From Epiperipatus broadwayi (lineage: Eukaryota; Onychophora; Udeonychophora; Euonychophora; Peripatidae), in assembly GCA_028023455.1 (NCBI GenBank), contig JAQFVV010012396.1, forward strand, positions 8,412,085 through 8,476,084: a stretch of DNA of 64,000 nucleotides. Direction: 5' to 3'. The notes beneath the pieces were generated by a model that saw nothing but the letters and a program-made list of their open reading frames with translations, was not told the DNA's origin and did not search any database. A program made the translations under genes and the position numbers. This document shows, in pieces, positions 46,216-57,719 of the stretch (its first letter is position 1; the number at the start of each line of letters is the position of its first letter).

Positions 46216-49200
46216 GTAAATTATAACTATCAAAAAGATAATATTTTAAAATTTTTATTTTAGTCAATTTTTTTTAGTACTTTCTTATAACTTTATCTGC
46301 AAAAAACTAATTGATAATTTAAAAGTATTTTTTTGCAAAAGAGAGTTTTAAAATATAATAATTTAGAAACTTCGTGGAAATGATTTTCTAATTTTTAAAA
46401 GTTACTTGCCAGTAGTATTTTATCTGAAGTTTAACCTAGACTATGCAATAGAGATGGATATACTACGAAATAAAATGGATATAAATTGTAATACTGTAAA
46501 AATGTTTGGAATATTTGTTGATACAGCTTTATTAATGCATAACCGAAGAACTGTTTTGGTACATAAAAAACCACAGCTCGGACATCATATGGAGTCTAAT
46601 GAAAAAATTGAAGACACCTTATTATTTAGATAAGTTTATCCAAGATTTATTTTTAAAAGTAGTAATAAGACAAATATATCTTATAAATCGTTTATATAAT
46701 ATGATATTCAAAGGAGTAAAATGTTATATCCTTTCTGAAGGTAACATTTTTAAAAAATATTTTCAAGAATTAAAGAAAGAACCCAGGAGAATATGTTACA
46801 GAAGCGTTTTTGATATTAAAACATCCAGTCTTAGAATTGTTTAAAAATGTATTTAGAAAAGATTTGTTTAAAAGTACTTGAAGTTTTTTTTTAAAGTGAT
46901 ATATAAAAATACCAAACGAAAGTTTAAATGTATTAAGAAGGAAACTTATATAAAAAAAGTGAACATATAGTTAAATAAAAGATGGATCCATGGAAATACA
47001 AATAGTACTTAAAAGTTTATCAAATATTTTTAAAGTTAAATTAGATGGATTGATGCATCGGATATGCAGAGAATATTGGTAGAGAAGATTAAGAAGCTTC
47101 ACGGGATTAATTAATATTATGATTTAATAATTATCGTCCTAAATACTAAAACCAAGGATTATTTTCTATAAATTTTACTAAATGGATTAATAATTATTTT
47201 TATTTTAAACTTTAACGCACTTGGAGGAGAACATTTTTTAAAACTCTAGAGAAAATAATAAACATTTTGGACTTATCAGGAACTATCATCAAGAAAATAT
47301 GTAATTATAGTTTTGATTCCTTTTATTTTGTTAACCTAGTTTAAATCTAAATTTTTATATAAGATTAGGAAAAACATAAAAACATTAATTTATTAATATT
47401 AAAATTTTAGAATATAACAATCTAATAATTTAGCTAAAAATATTTTAATATAAAGTGTATGGGTCTGAATTTTTTTTTATATCTGCAATGCTCAAGTGAA
47501 TAAAGGAAGCCTACTGAACATGATGACTAGAAAAGGTTATTGGTAATAATAATAACTATTGATAATTTATAATGTATATTTTTTTTGTTTTCTTTAGATC
47601 ATCCATAAATTGGAAGAATGAAGTGTAAAAGTTTTTTACTTATATGTACCGCATTTCATACATTTTAAAAAACATTATGAGATAGGATTGATTTGAAAAT
47701 ATGCATACGACGATTTTTTTTTTTTATATTAGTGATATAATCCAACATATAACAAATAGTTATGTGATTCTTTTAAAATTTTCATGTTAGGATATTCAAA
47801 TATTGTCTAAGTAGATTGTATATGATTAAACATACAGAGCAATAAAGTAAGCAACTTTTCTTATGGAATTGTAAGATTGTTTAACTATTAATGAATTTTA
47901 TTTATTGTTTTGTAAATGCAGATAGTTATTTATCGATGTAAGATGTGGAAAATCTTGAGAAATAATGTTGATATAGTGGCTTGGAAGTACTTAGTGAACA
48001 GGAAACCAAGATGATGTTTTAAGAAATAAGATGTTATAAGGACTGGAAATAATATTTAGTCTTTATGTGAATATCAGCATAGTTAACAAAGCCATATGAC
48101 TGATACACATTTTATTTGGACAGTGTTTATATTTCTTTAAATATTTGATGTTCTAATAAAGCTGAAGAAATAGCTTTAACATCATCCCTGTACTAGAGGA
48201 TATTAGGCAGGTAAATGTCATACCTCTTCGCACTGTGCCATGATCTTGAGATATGTTAAGAGTAATAATCTAGCTTTCTTCCTTAATCCTATGCATCTGT
48301 TTTCGCTATCTTTATTTCATGTAACTGCATCGTTCAGTAAGATATGTTTAAGAGAAATGATAAATAATTTAGAACTTAGGTTATGCTATCGTTTTGTATA
48401 AGATTGGTTTATTTGCTTAGAAGGAATAGGACGTTATAACTTAAAATTGAAGATCCAAAGTATCCTAAGGAAAGAAAAGAATCATAGAATATATTTTGAA
48501 TTTTATTTCGGAAATGAAATATAAACTTTTTTAAAATAAAGTATCTAAACAAAGATATTTTCTTTAAAGTGATAATAATTTTAAATGCTTTAGTATTATT
48601 TTTTTTTAAGAGAAAAATAAGTATTGCATATTTTTAAAATACAATATGCATAGTATATTTTTTGTTTATTGATTAACAAATATATTGATGATTACACTTA
48701 TATCATACTAAAGTAAGGCTTAAAGAAGAATATATTATGATTAGTAAACATTGTGTGATAAATACTAAAATCTAGTACTGAATTTTGGATAATATTTTGT
48801 GTAACATCTTTGACTTTGCAAGATGAAATTTTTTTTTAATATTTTGAGAAATCCATACTCATTATAAAATTTTGTTTTCTATAGAATGTTTTCCTATGAA
48901 TTTTTTAAAATAAGATAGTTTAACAATATTAACGATAAAATGCTGTTGCTAATAAAGTAGATAAATATATTTGTAATAAGTTAACCATAATGAGAAACCA
49001 AATAGTAACTTTTTTTTTTAATTTTGTCCTAAATCTAAATAAAAATATAATTGAAATATAAATTATTTTTTTTATAACCCGGTAGATCAAACTGTAAAGT
49101 AAAAAAGTTAAGGATATCCACTGTAAATAGTGTAAATAAATTGTTTATTTATTTGTTGTTAGTAATAAACTTTGTTAAATTTTGTTATTTCAAAAATTTT
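46216..49200 (+). other. repeat-poor, purine-skewed region, possible non-coding transcript
   Basis: For about 3 kb none of the window's repeat families appears, and the plus strand is noticeably A/G-rich over T/C. Acceptor-like TTTTTTGTTTTCTTTAG lies near 47598, and AATAAA signals lie near 49130-49170. Two adjoining small open frames (46406-46633 and 46599-46844) show no known domain. A spliced lncRNA or a host gene with poorly conserved exons is possible. Confidence 0.2.
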
Positions 49201-50115
49201 GTGTCCGAGTTATTTATTTCTCCACATCGCTGCATGAAATCACGATATATGCATAATAATTGAAACAAATATATAATTTTGCACAAAAGATAAATAGAGA
49301 ATTATTTTAAGAATTTTAAATATTTTATTGGTATTCATTATAATTAAATAATCATAATCTTACATTATTTTATTGGTCATAAATCAGTTATCACAATATT
49401 ATATTAAATTATATGCTATCAGTTGCCACACATATTTTGTTTGTCAGATTATTAAAATGCTACCACGTATTTATTATATCATTACATGAAGATATAAGAT
49501 CATATTATATTATTTCATTATTTTATTATGGTAATAAAATTATAGTAAAAAGAAAAGATATACAGTAGTAATTAAACAATGAAGAATATTATTATTATTA
49601 TTTATTATTATTATTAGTTCAGTGTAGTAGATTATGACATAAAATCCCTTCTCATATTTTACTACCGTATTTTAAAATTAACTTAGAATAAACTTTATGA
49701 ACCTGAGATTATTTTATTGAGCTAGATTATTAAATAGAAGATTAAGATTTAATTATTAGTTTAATCTTAGTGAGTAGAAGTTATTAAAGTTGTAAGAATA
49801 CTATGAGTTTGTTATTTGAAATAGTAATAAAGGGGGGATAGTGTTCTTATGCCATTGAGGTAGTATCCTGTGGGATATTGGTTCAATGTAATCTATCTTG
49901 TCACCTGTATTTTCACTTCAAGTCTCATGAAAATATTAAATATTTATTTTATTTTATAAACTGAACCTTATTCGTATTTTAAATTTGAGCTAGTGAAATA
50001 TTTTAATTTTAATGCTGAATATTTTATTTATTATTTATTAACTGAGCTAGAACCCGTTTTATTTTATATCATATATTATCTGGAAGTGAGGATGCATGAG
50101 ATTACAGATTAGAAT
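49201..50115. other. AT-rich DNA with (ATT)n at 49586-49617
   Basis: A possible tRNA-like fragment lies near 49850-49905 (GCCATTGAGGTAGTATCC, TTGGTTCAATGTAATC). Nothing else was recognised. Confidence 0.4.
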
Positions 50116-50600
50116 ATATATATATAATCAGTGCTCAGTTTATATTAAGATAGCAAATCTTCATACTTTAATGGGGACAGGCTTCAATCCACTCCAACCT
50201 CCAACTTTTTAGCCATCCATATCATTAAAAATCTGATGATGAAAACTCAAATCCCATGAAAATCTGATGATGAAAACTCAAATCCCATGCATGGGACTTG
50301 AGTTTTCATCATCAGATTTTCAATGATATGGATGGCTGAAAAGTTGGAGGTTGGAGTGGATTGAAGCCTGTCCATTAAAGTATGAAGATTTGCTATCTTA
50401 ATATAAACTGAGCACTGATTATATATATATATGGGTGGGAGATGATAATCTGGACCAACTGATGAGTGCTGACTTAGCACAAAATATGTATATTGATGAT
50501 TATTTATCTTTTCTACATGTGTGTCAATTGTATGAGATAGTGTGGATAGTTGAAGGGTGCTTGAAAATCTGAATTCAAATCCCCTATACTTACAATTAAA
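50116..50600. repeat. F1 palindrome, asymmetric, one ribozyme
   Basis: Arms 50119-50280 and 50285-50430 are inverted copies of the 5' half of F1 (AATCAGTGCTCAGTTTATAT, GACAGGCTTCAATCCACTCC, CATCATCAGATTTTCAATGA). The right arm continues through the hammerhead and the F1 3' half. A short direct repeat, AATCTGATGATGAAAACTCA, sits at the axis. Confidence 0.8.
50445..50503 (+). ncRNA. hammerhead ribozyme (F1), G12 mutated
   Basis: ATAATC/GATTAT, CCAA/TTGA, core CTGATGA (50459-50465), perfect stem II GTGCT-GACTT-AGCAC, stem III ATATGTAT and A50492. The only core lesion is GAA to AAA at 50481. Confidence 0.7.
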
Positions 50601-50689
50601 GCTCCCAGGTTTGTGAAGAGTGCCTAGTTTTCAAATATTTATATATAGTTAACTTAATTGTAATAGTTATTTCCTCAAAATGAAATTCT

Positions 50690-52250
50690 CTATCTTTTAA
50701 ATTATTAAAAAACAGCAGCAGTAGGCTGGAGGGTATGTTGTGTCTCAACCTCTAAATCCACCTTTTTGCTTTTAAAACTACCAAGGCATTTCAACTGATT
50801 TACATTCTCAAGTTGATAACTATCCAAACTAAAAGCTCGTAAAGATTTTACTTCTGTCAGGCTAGAGATAAAGAACATGGAATGTTTTGATTATTAATTA
50901 TTAAGCCAAAATCTTTAAAAATTGCATTCAAAACATTAATTACAATCTGTAATTGTTTTTTGAACAGTCAAAAATAGCATAATCTTCAGAGTACTGTAAA
51001 TTAAGAATCCAAAAAGTAGTTTCTGTTTTGCTTTCAATTGATTCAAATTAAAAATTCCATTATTAAATTTACATCATATCTTCATTCTGGATTCATTAAA
51101 ACTGTTTATTGTTATTTGTGTTAAACTTCAGCTTTCATTCCTGATGCCTAAGATTTTCCATTTGCAATAATGGCATTCCCTTTTACACTATCATATAGAA
51201 ATTGTTTAAATAAATTTTGGTCGACAACCTACTTAATTCAAATAATGCTAAATAACACTTCCTCTCATTCTATCAATATAGAAGCTGTATAATAAGAATA
51301 AATTTGAATGGAAATTAATTAATTTCATGCAATGTCAAAAAATCTGTTTGATTAACTGAATCAATAAAAGCAGCATATATATCACTTTTTTAGTTCCTGA
51401 CATTTTTTCTCATATTTGTCTGGCAACAAAAACAATGTTTATAATGCTTCTTGGTCCTTGAAAATCATACTGAGTCTCTGGTAGCCATTTATCTTTAACT
51501 TGAAACAATCTATTTAACAACATCCTTGAAAGTACTTTCCTGTAATGGATGGTAATGATTTTCAACAATAATTATTACAAACTTGTCTATTCCTTTTATT
51601 TTAAAAAATTGTAACAATAAAAGCATTCTTAAAATCATCTGAAAATCAGATGACCCAACTTTATGAATCCATATATGTCTAAAAAAAAACAATATTTTTG
51701 AAGGTAGTATATTACTACCATATTTTAAATTTTTTTTAGATATTTCTTCAGGATCTGCAGTTTTTCCATTTTTAAGATTACAATGATCTGTTATGACTGT
51801 TCACTAAGTTGGATATTTTTGTCCAAATCTAAATGAATAGATAAAATGGATATATCATTAAAAGTCATCTTATCAATTTTTGTATCATTATTCATAAAAT
51901 ATCACTTGCTTAAAATATCATTGCCATTATAATAAGAAATGTCATTGTTGGACTGAATTCATTTGGAATACTATTTCTCAAGCCCATATGTTACTTTCAG
52001 TGCATCAAAAAAAAAAGATCTAGAATGATCCTAATCAGTGCATGTCAGTATTTTCTTTGCAGTTTTGATTTCCACCAATAATTTTTATTCTTTCTTAATA
52101 AATCTCTAAATTTATTATAAAATTCACATTTAATTTATTATTTTGCAAAACAGAAAATGACCATTTTCTTTTAATCAAATTATTAATAATAAAATAATTG
52201 TCAGATAAGTAGTCATTATTCTTTTTAGTAAACCAAATGGAAAGATTTAC
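50690..52250 (-). mobile_element. LINE-C reverse transcriptase fragment, decayed
   Basis: On the minus strand, from 52250 downward: KKNDYLSDN-like linker text, then the ITGKYFQ/RMLLNRLF/WLPETQYDFQGPRSI region (near 51440-51550), corresponding to the finger/palm start (SITGKVF...LPESQCGFR). QYSEDYAIFD (near 50990) corresponds to the QYADD catalytic box with A to S. VNQLKCLGS (near 50790) corresponds to the YLGS block. It is a third LINE lineage, distinct from A and B. Confidence 0.75.
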
Positions 52251-53341
52251 TTCAAATCATAACACACTCCCTTAAAAAAAATCCATGTTTCGATAATGTA
52301 ATAATTCTGGAAGTCCAAATTAATGATTTTAGTGTTTAATAACTCTTGAAATGTAATATATATAGGAGATATATAGGAGATATTTCTAAAAGATGAACAT
52401 CATTTTTTTTTGTGTGTGTGTGTGAATATGATTGAAATAAGAGCTACTTTTAATGCATTTATTATTTTAAATTTTGGAACATACTAGCCTATGATCCACC
52501 TAACAATTTTAATGTTAAAATTTTATCAGTTTTATCTGTTTAAATTAAAAGCAAAACATTATGTGATAATGAAATAAAATAGTCATTGTTTTTAGACAAA
52601 GTAAGACAAAGAAAATAAATTAGTGGATTTTTTTCAAAAAAAAATTTTAAAAGATGGCTCAATTCTTAAATGGCTCTTATTCAATTTTCATATTTTCAGA
52701 GTTACAAGTCAATTGTAAATACTGCATCATTTATAACTATGTTTTTTTTTTATGTTCAGTGAATCATATTTCATCTGAGCATTCAGAATATCATGGCAAT
52801 TTATCCTTCAGCAGGCTAGCTATGATGTTTATAAGGCAACACCTTTAAAATACTGAACTTGTTTAGAAATTCTTAGCTATCTGAAAAAAAAAATTTCAAG
52901 TTTGATTCTAGATTTGAAACTCATAAGATAATTATGTCAGGTTAGCATGCTAACTACTATGGCAGCAGACTTTTAACTATAAATAATGTTGTACAAACTG
53001 TTATCAACAAACTTGCAAAAATTTTCTCTTATCTAATAAAGAAAACAATCAAAATAACAATTATTACTCATGCTATATTTCAGTAATTATTAAATACCAG
53101 AAATATCAATTTGGATTTCAAGATTGTCATAAAAGGAATTTTCTTAAGAACTGTATGTTGTAAATGCAAGTAAGTTTAGTTTCAGTTTCACTGCAAAAAA
53201 GAATTCTCACTGTTTTTCTGACAATGACTTTATTATTAATAATATGATTAAAAATAAATAAGTGAAATTTTCTATGTGGGAGAATAGTAAATCAAATGTG
53301 AAACTTCATAAATAATATAAAAATTTAAGGCAAAATTTCAA
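52251..53341. other. AT-rich DNA with a minus-strand tRNA-like fragment near 52890-52980
   Basis: The minus strand has AGTAGTTAGCATGCTAACC and GAGTTTCAAATCTAGAATC, the latter B-box-like. This suggests a decayed SINE. The rest is anonymous. Confidence 0.35.
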
Positions 53342-53480
53342 TAGCTAATAAAAAGACTTAAAATATGATCGATAATTTGAAATTGCAAAAGAGATAGTCA
53401 TTTGTTTTTTTAGCTAATAAAAAGACTTAAAATATGATTGATAATTTGAAATTGCAAAAGAGATAGTCATTTGTTTTTTG
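53342..53480. repeat. 69-base tandem duplication
   Basis: TAGCTAATAAAAAGACTTAA begins at 53342 and 53411. The copies are almost identical through CAAAAGAGATAGTCATTTG. Confidence 0.93.
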
Positions 53481-53619
53481 TCTCATTGAAATATATAGAT
53501 CTGAAAAACATTATCATAATTATATTAAATCCATGTATGGCATTTTTATATGATAATGATATTTTCAATAGTTATACATTAGATAAAGTGCTGGGCTGTC
53601 CTAGTATTTTTAATCTAAT

Positions 53620-53682
53620 GAATATCCTGGCACCTCATTGACAATGCTAAAAGCAGAAACCGGTCTGGGGTTGAGGATAATC
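53620..53682 (+). ncRNA. type I hammerhead ribozyme (F3, upstream copy), core mutated
   Basis: Outer stem I is GAATATCC (53620-53627) with GGATAATC (one mismatch). Inner stem I is CCTCA (53633-53637) with TGGGG (53666-53670). Stem II is a perfect TGC-TAAAA-GCA (53645-53655). GAA is at 53656-53658. Stem III is the palindrome ACCGGT (53659-53664), with C53665 giving the classical GUC site. The core reads TTGACAA, so C3 and G8 are mutated. Confidence 0.78.
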
Positions 53683-53951
53683 TCAAAGCTTGTTAAGAGC
53701 TTGTTTTGTGAGCTCTATATACATCTGACTTGATTTTTTATCATTTTATTTTTTGCTATTAAGTTTTTGGTGATTTTATATTGCTAAAGCTATTAATATA
53801 TGGTTATCTGAACTTAATTCAGTCCGATATGTCTATTTGAGTTAGATAGTTGGATTTTTAGACATATGGATGTCTGAAAATTTTAGATTTTCTTCTCAAT
53901 AGTTATACATTAGATAAAGTGCTGGGCTTGTCCTAGTATTTTTAATCTAAT

Positions 53952-54010
53952 GAATATCCTAGCACCTCACTGATGATGCCAGAAGCAGAAACCTGGGGTT
54001 GAGGATATTC
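53952..54010 (+). ncRNA. type I hammerhead ribozyme (F3, downstream copy), stem III deleted
   Basis: Outer stem I GAATATCC (53952-53959) with GGATATTC (54003-54010) is a perfect 8 bp, and CCTCA (53965-53969) pairs TGGGG (53994-53998). The core CTGATGA (53970-53976), stem II TGC-CAGAA-GCA and GAA (53988-53990) are intact. Relative to the upstream copy, four bases (GGTC) of stem III and the cleavage site are missing. The two copies have complementary lesions. Confidence 0.8.
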
Positions 54011-54059
54011 TCAAAGCTTGTTAAGAGCTTGATTTGCGAGTTCTATATATAACAATGAT

Positions 54060-54550
54060 ATTTTCAAATAGTATTTTGGTTTTTCTCTCTGTCTTTGAAT
54101 TAGAGGTCAGTTTTAATGACATATTCTTTTTAACTACACATATAAATATGGACAAAATGATATCATATTTAATAAAACTCAAACAGCTCTTTGTAATCTT
54201 AAAAGTGGAAACATTACAGATCCTAATAAGATACCTGGAGAGGTTTTAATAATGGTGATGATATGTTAGCTTTAAAATTATAGGATTTTTTAAAGAAATA
54301 TTTTGATTCATAAAGTTGTGCTATTTGAGTTTAAAATAGAAAAAAAATGCAGTAGTTATTATAAAAATGAACAAATATCTTCAAGAATTTTATTGAATAG
54401 GTTTTTTTTTTTTCAGTCATAAAAGACACTGGGTATAGTTTTAGAAATTCACAAAAGCACTTTAGACATGAATTCATTCTTAGACAATTAGTAGAGAACA
54501 AAGTTGCAATTTGTATACAACTTTTATTAATTGGATTCTTTATATGGTTT
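54060..54550 (+). mobile_element. LINE-C-like reverse transcriptase fragment, plus strand
   Basis: ALCNLKSGNITDPNKIPGE (54195-54240) matches the N-terminal LKSGKAxGPDxIPGE motif, and a KSTLDMN segment near 54450 matches the CGFRxxxSTLDMIF region. It is frameshifted and truncated. Confidence 0.6.
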
Positions 54551-54554
54551 GGTG

Positions 54555-54650
54555 CAATAGAGTGTTCAGACTCTGGATCATAAGATCCTCAGATCAACTC
54601 CAATTTTAGCACTTACTGTACCTGATCTTACGAACACATAAGCAATAAAA
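54555..54650 (+). repeat. tRNA-like SINE fragment
   Basis: GGTGCAATAGAGTGTTCAGA (A-box region), then CAGATCAACTCCAATTTTAG (B-box region), at tRNA spacing. It is similar to the fragment at 60465. Confidence 0.45.
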
Positions 54651-54834
54651 TAATTTAACTGGATTGAAAAAGTTTGTGATGATATTCTAAAGTTATCTAT
54701 TAGTGTTTTTATCTATATAATATCACTTCCACATGATAAAATGAGGGAAAATATTTTTGCTGATTAAAAATCTAAAGCATTTAAAACTAAAATTGATCTT
54801 AATATTTTTCTGAAGTTTTACAATCATGGTATTT

Positions 54835-55055
54835 TAGATGTGATAACATATATGACTATTTCCATCATCTATCATTAAATGTTGAATGTCTAGAAAATTT
54901 TAAACTTTATTTAAACTTTTCAAATAAAAACAACTTGTTAGTAATAACACAAAAATAGTTGTTTGTATTTGAAAAGTTTAAATAAAGTTTAAAATTTTCT
55001 AGACAATCAACATTTAATGATAGATGATTGAAATAGTCCAACATATTATCACAAA
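54835..55055. mobile_element. inverted pair of PLE 5' ends
   Basis: 54848-54957 is the reverse complement of 54958-55048. Both contain AGTTTAAATAAAGTTTAAA, CATTTAATGATAGATGAT and GAAATAGTCCA(ACATAT), which match 18020-18110 of the large PLE. Head-to-head partial copies are usual for Penelope elements. Confidence 0.8.
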
Positions 55056-55850
55056 AAATTGATCTTGGCTCAATTTTTGCATTTCATTTTGATGAGTGTA
55101 TGGATGGAAAACTTATTGGATAGCTTTATGATGCAGGCATCAAGATGGGATACAAGTGGTGTTTTTAATTTGAAATAATTAAAAGAAAAAAGCAAGAAAA
55201 TAGAATTAAAGATAAATACTAAAAAATCTAAAATAATATTCAATGGTTTAAATCACAAAACTAAAAAAAATAAAGATTGATATTAGTAAACTAAAAGAAG
55301 GTAACAATCACATGTAGATTAATCGATTTCATTTATCACTTGGATGTGTCAGCGGGGGTTTTTGAGCAGTTCTTAGAATTCAAAATGGCCTTGAACACAT
55401 ATTAAATCAGTACCGAAAATTTTTAATAAATGCATTACTTGAAACATGGGACTTTTGATAGAAATAACCTATATTTTAAGCTATGCAATGAATATGAAGA
55501 TATATATATATATGGCGGAGTTGAAGGGTGGGATTAAAATTAAAGTATATGGGTGAAAAAATAAATAGATATGTTATATCATTGAAAGAATTAAATCGCT
55601 GAAATTGAACGATGCTATACAGGAGAGAAGTTGGTCAACTGAAATCTTAAACTGGATCTTAAGAGATTAATTATAAAAAGTCTAAAAAAAAAATCCCTCA
55701 TGTGAGATTTGATTAATAGATGGATGAGATAAGGAAATTTACTGATGTGATATGGAAAATAGAAGCTAAGGATCGGAAAAACCGGTTTAAATTTTGAGAG
55801 ATCTTCATTTATAGTGACTGAAAATGATATATACGTTGTTTATATATACA
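55056..55850 (+). mobile_element. decayed LINE fragments (LINE-C-like then LINE-A), plus strand
   Basis: 55090-55135 reads DECMDGKLIG, resembling the RTDGKLFN stretch of LINE-C-type elements. 55210-55300 reads INTKKSKIIFNGLNHKTKK and IKIDISKLKEGNN, which is LINE-A's TKKxKIMFNG...KLEEVNxYKYLG. 55720-55800 reads RWMR*GNLLM... and RIGKTG, matching the C-terminal RRWxDEIRKFT...KDRKNW block. Confidence 0.6.
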
Positions 55851-56459
55851 TGAAATGAAACGGAAATAACTTCTACTTCCATCGACTACACTTAAACAAT
55901 AGCTAACGTCAATAAACTTTGAAAAGAAAGAAATGATATCACCCAATCTTTTAGCTCTGTTGTATAGAAGCTTAGTTTATTGACGTTGTTATAAATCAAA
56001 GAATGAAATCTGTATATTAGTTTGATTTATAAATAGCGTAAATCCTCTAAAATCACTATGTAATTATATTGCGGCAATATTTTATTTTTTAGCTGTATAT
56101 ATATACAATTAATGTGTTATTCATTTCAATACAAAATTGAAAATTATCTACTTTCACCCTTAAAAATTAGATCGAAAATCTGCATTTAAATCTACCAAAG
56201 CATATTTATATGTCCAATGTCATACAGACATATACTGTATTACTAACACAAATTTTCTGTGTGAATGCTCCAGAGAGCATTTTAACTTCTTTTTTCAGTA
56301 AATTGTTTATTTCTTTTTCTAAGCTTTCTTTTTTTAGTTCTATTGTCTAAATAAACTTATTTAATGCTTAAACCTATTTCAAAGAGAATCTTTTTTTTAT
56401 TTAAAGAAACACTCAAATGACCAATAGAATTTTGCTTCTTTCTTCTTTATAATCTCTTA
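55851..56459. other. AT-rich anonymous DNA
   Basis: Nothing recognised. Confidence 0.45.
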
Positions 56460-56830
56460 ATTAAAATCCCATATAGCCTAGGGAATGTTTTGTTTAAAGC
56501 ATTCCCTGACCTGTCACATGCCAGGTGCTAATAGAGCTAATTGATTCAGTTAGCTACAGAGCAGCCGTCACTACAGAAGCAAGGTGATGGAGCTTTGTTG
56601 TACCGGGTGGGAATGTGGCGGCGCTAGCATCTCAATGCAGTTCCTTTTACTTTTGTGCAAAATACAACTCACGTTTCCCACATTATTTTTTACCTTTTCT
56701 TCTTCCTCTGATTTTTTTTCTCCCTCCTTTTACAGAGTAACAAAGCTCAGAATTATTATCTACCGATTGCATTTTGCCACTGTTAAGTTTTTTTTTTTTT
56801 CACTGTAATCTCTGGCTGAAAATCAACAAA
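56460..56830 (+). promoter_or_regulatory. GC-rich island with clustered transcription-factor-like motifs
   Basis: It stands out sharply from its surroundings. GGGAATG (56481) and CATTCCC (56500) form an inverted TEAD-type pair, with a third GGGAATG near 56610. CAGGTG E-box (56523), GAGCTAATTGATTCAGTTAG (homeodomain-type TAATTG), TTTTGTGCAAAATAC (C/EBP-like palindrome) and ATTGCATTTTGCC follow. A long pyrimidine tract ending TTTTACAG near 56735 looks like a splice acceptor. No recognisable protein was found. It could be an enhancer, a promoter or the edge of an exon. Confidence 0.4.
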
Positions 56831-57339
56831 GGTGTGCGAACGTAACGAATTATTTCATCACCTTAATAAAGAGGTTAAAAAAAAATTGAGACTATCAGCT
56901 TTGAACGTTTTATAAAAAAAAAATCAAATATAAAATTGTTGAAAATGTTTATTAAATCACGTTCACGTGTATAGTAATTATGTGTATGCGTGTGTGAAAT
57001 ATCCAGCTGTCTTTATACGCATGAAAAATGAAATCTTTCTATTTACTGCACATATTTAACAAGTTTATCTGAGTACATCTAAAATGTAATGTACTGTATA
57101 TGCAAATAAATTTAATCTTATTTTATTATTTACAATATGATGATGGTGATACTAATTTTTAAAAAATTATATTATATTTTTAAATATATATATAAACTTA
57201 GAAAAAGTTGGTAAATATTTTATTATTAGATATCGAGATGACGTGCTGTTTTAATATTGTGCCAGGTATGTAATGATTTTTAAAAATATATTTTTTCCAG
57301 AAAATCTGAAGCTTTCTAAAAACAATTAACACTTCATTT
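56831..57339. other. AT-rich anonymous DNA
   Basis: Nothing recognised. Confidence 0.45.
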
Positions 57340-57665
57340 AATACACTGTACAGGCTTACACACACCTGCACATATAATGTAATATATATGGGATTTGAAC
57401 TCAGACTTTCACACAACCCTCAACTCTCCATGCTATCTCATGTTGCTGTTAAAACCTGATCACACACACGTTGAAAAGACAAATAATCACCAATATAAGT
57501 ATTTCATGCTAAACCAGCAATCATCAGTTGGTCCAGATTACCATCACACATATATACAATCAGTATATAGTCGATCTTCATACTTTAATGGACAGGCTTC
57601 AAACTATTTCAACCCACAACTTTTTATCCATCCATTTCATTGAAAATCTGATGATGGAACGTTTA
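57340..57665 (-). repeat. F1 repeat, single copy
   Basis: It begins with ACACTGTACAGGCTTACA and GATTTGAACTCAGACTTTCA, as at 23.56 kb, and continues through the ribozyme to GAAAATCTGATGATGGAACG. Confidence 0.8.
57483..57541 (-). ncRNA. type I hammerhead ribozyme (F1), core intact
   Basis: GTAATC/GATTAT, CCAA/TTGG, core CTGATGA (57527-57521), stem II TTGCT-GGTTT-AGCAT (4 bp), GAA (57505-57503), stem III ATACTTAT (outer 3 bp pair) and A57494 at position 17. Confidence 0.75.
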
Positions 57666-57719
57666 AGTAACTTTTTTAAATAGCCCACTGCAGAAGAAAA
57701 GGTATATCCAGACGTTTAG

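Larger units (their letters stand above)
53564..54049 (+). mobile_element. F3 retrozyme-like element
   Basis: Direct repeats 53564-53727 and 53897-54049 (TTCAATAGTTATACATTAGA ... AAAGTGCTGGGCT ... CTCAAAGCTTGTTAAGAGCT) flank a unique 53728-53896. Each repeat carries a hammerhead on the same strand. The corresponding cleavage positions are about 330 bases apart. Two direct ribozyme-bearing repeats around a small non-coding core is the arrangement of retrozymes. No primer-binding site was looked for beyond inspection, and no target duplication was identified. Confidence 0.78.
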
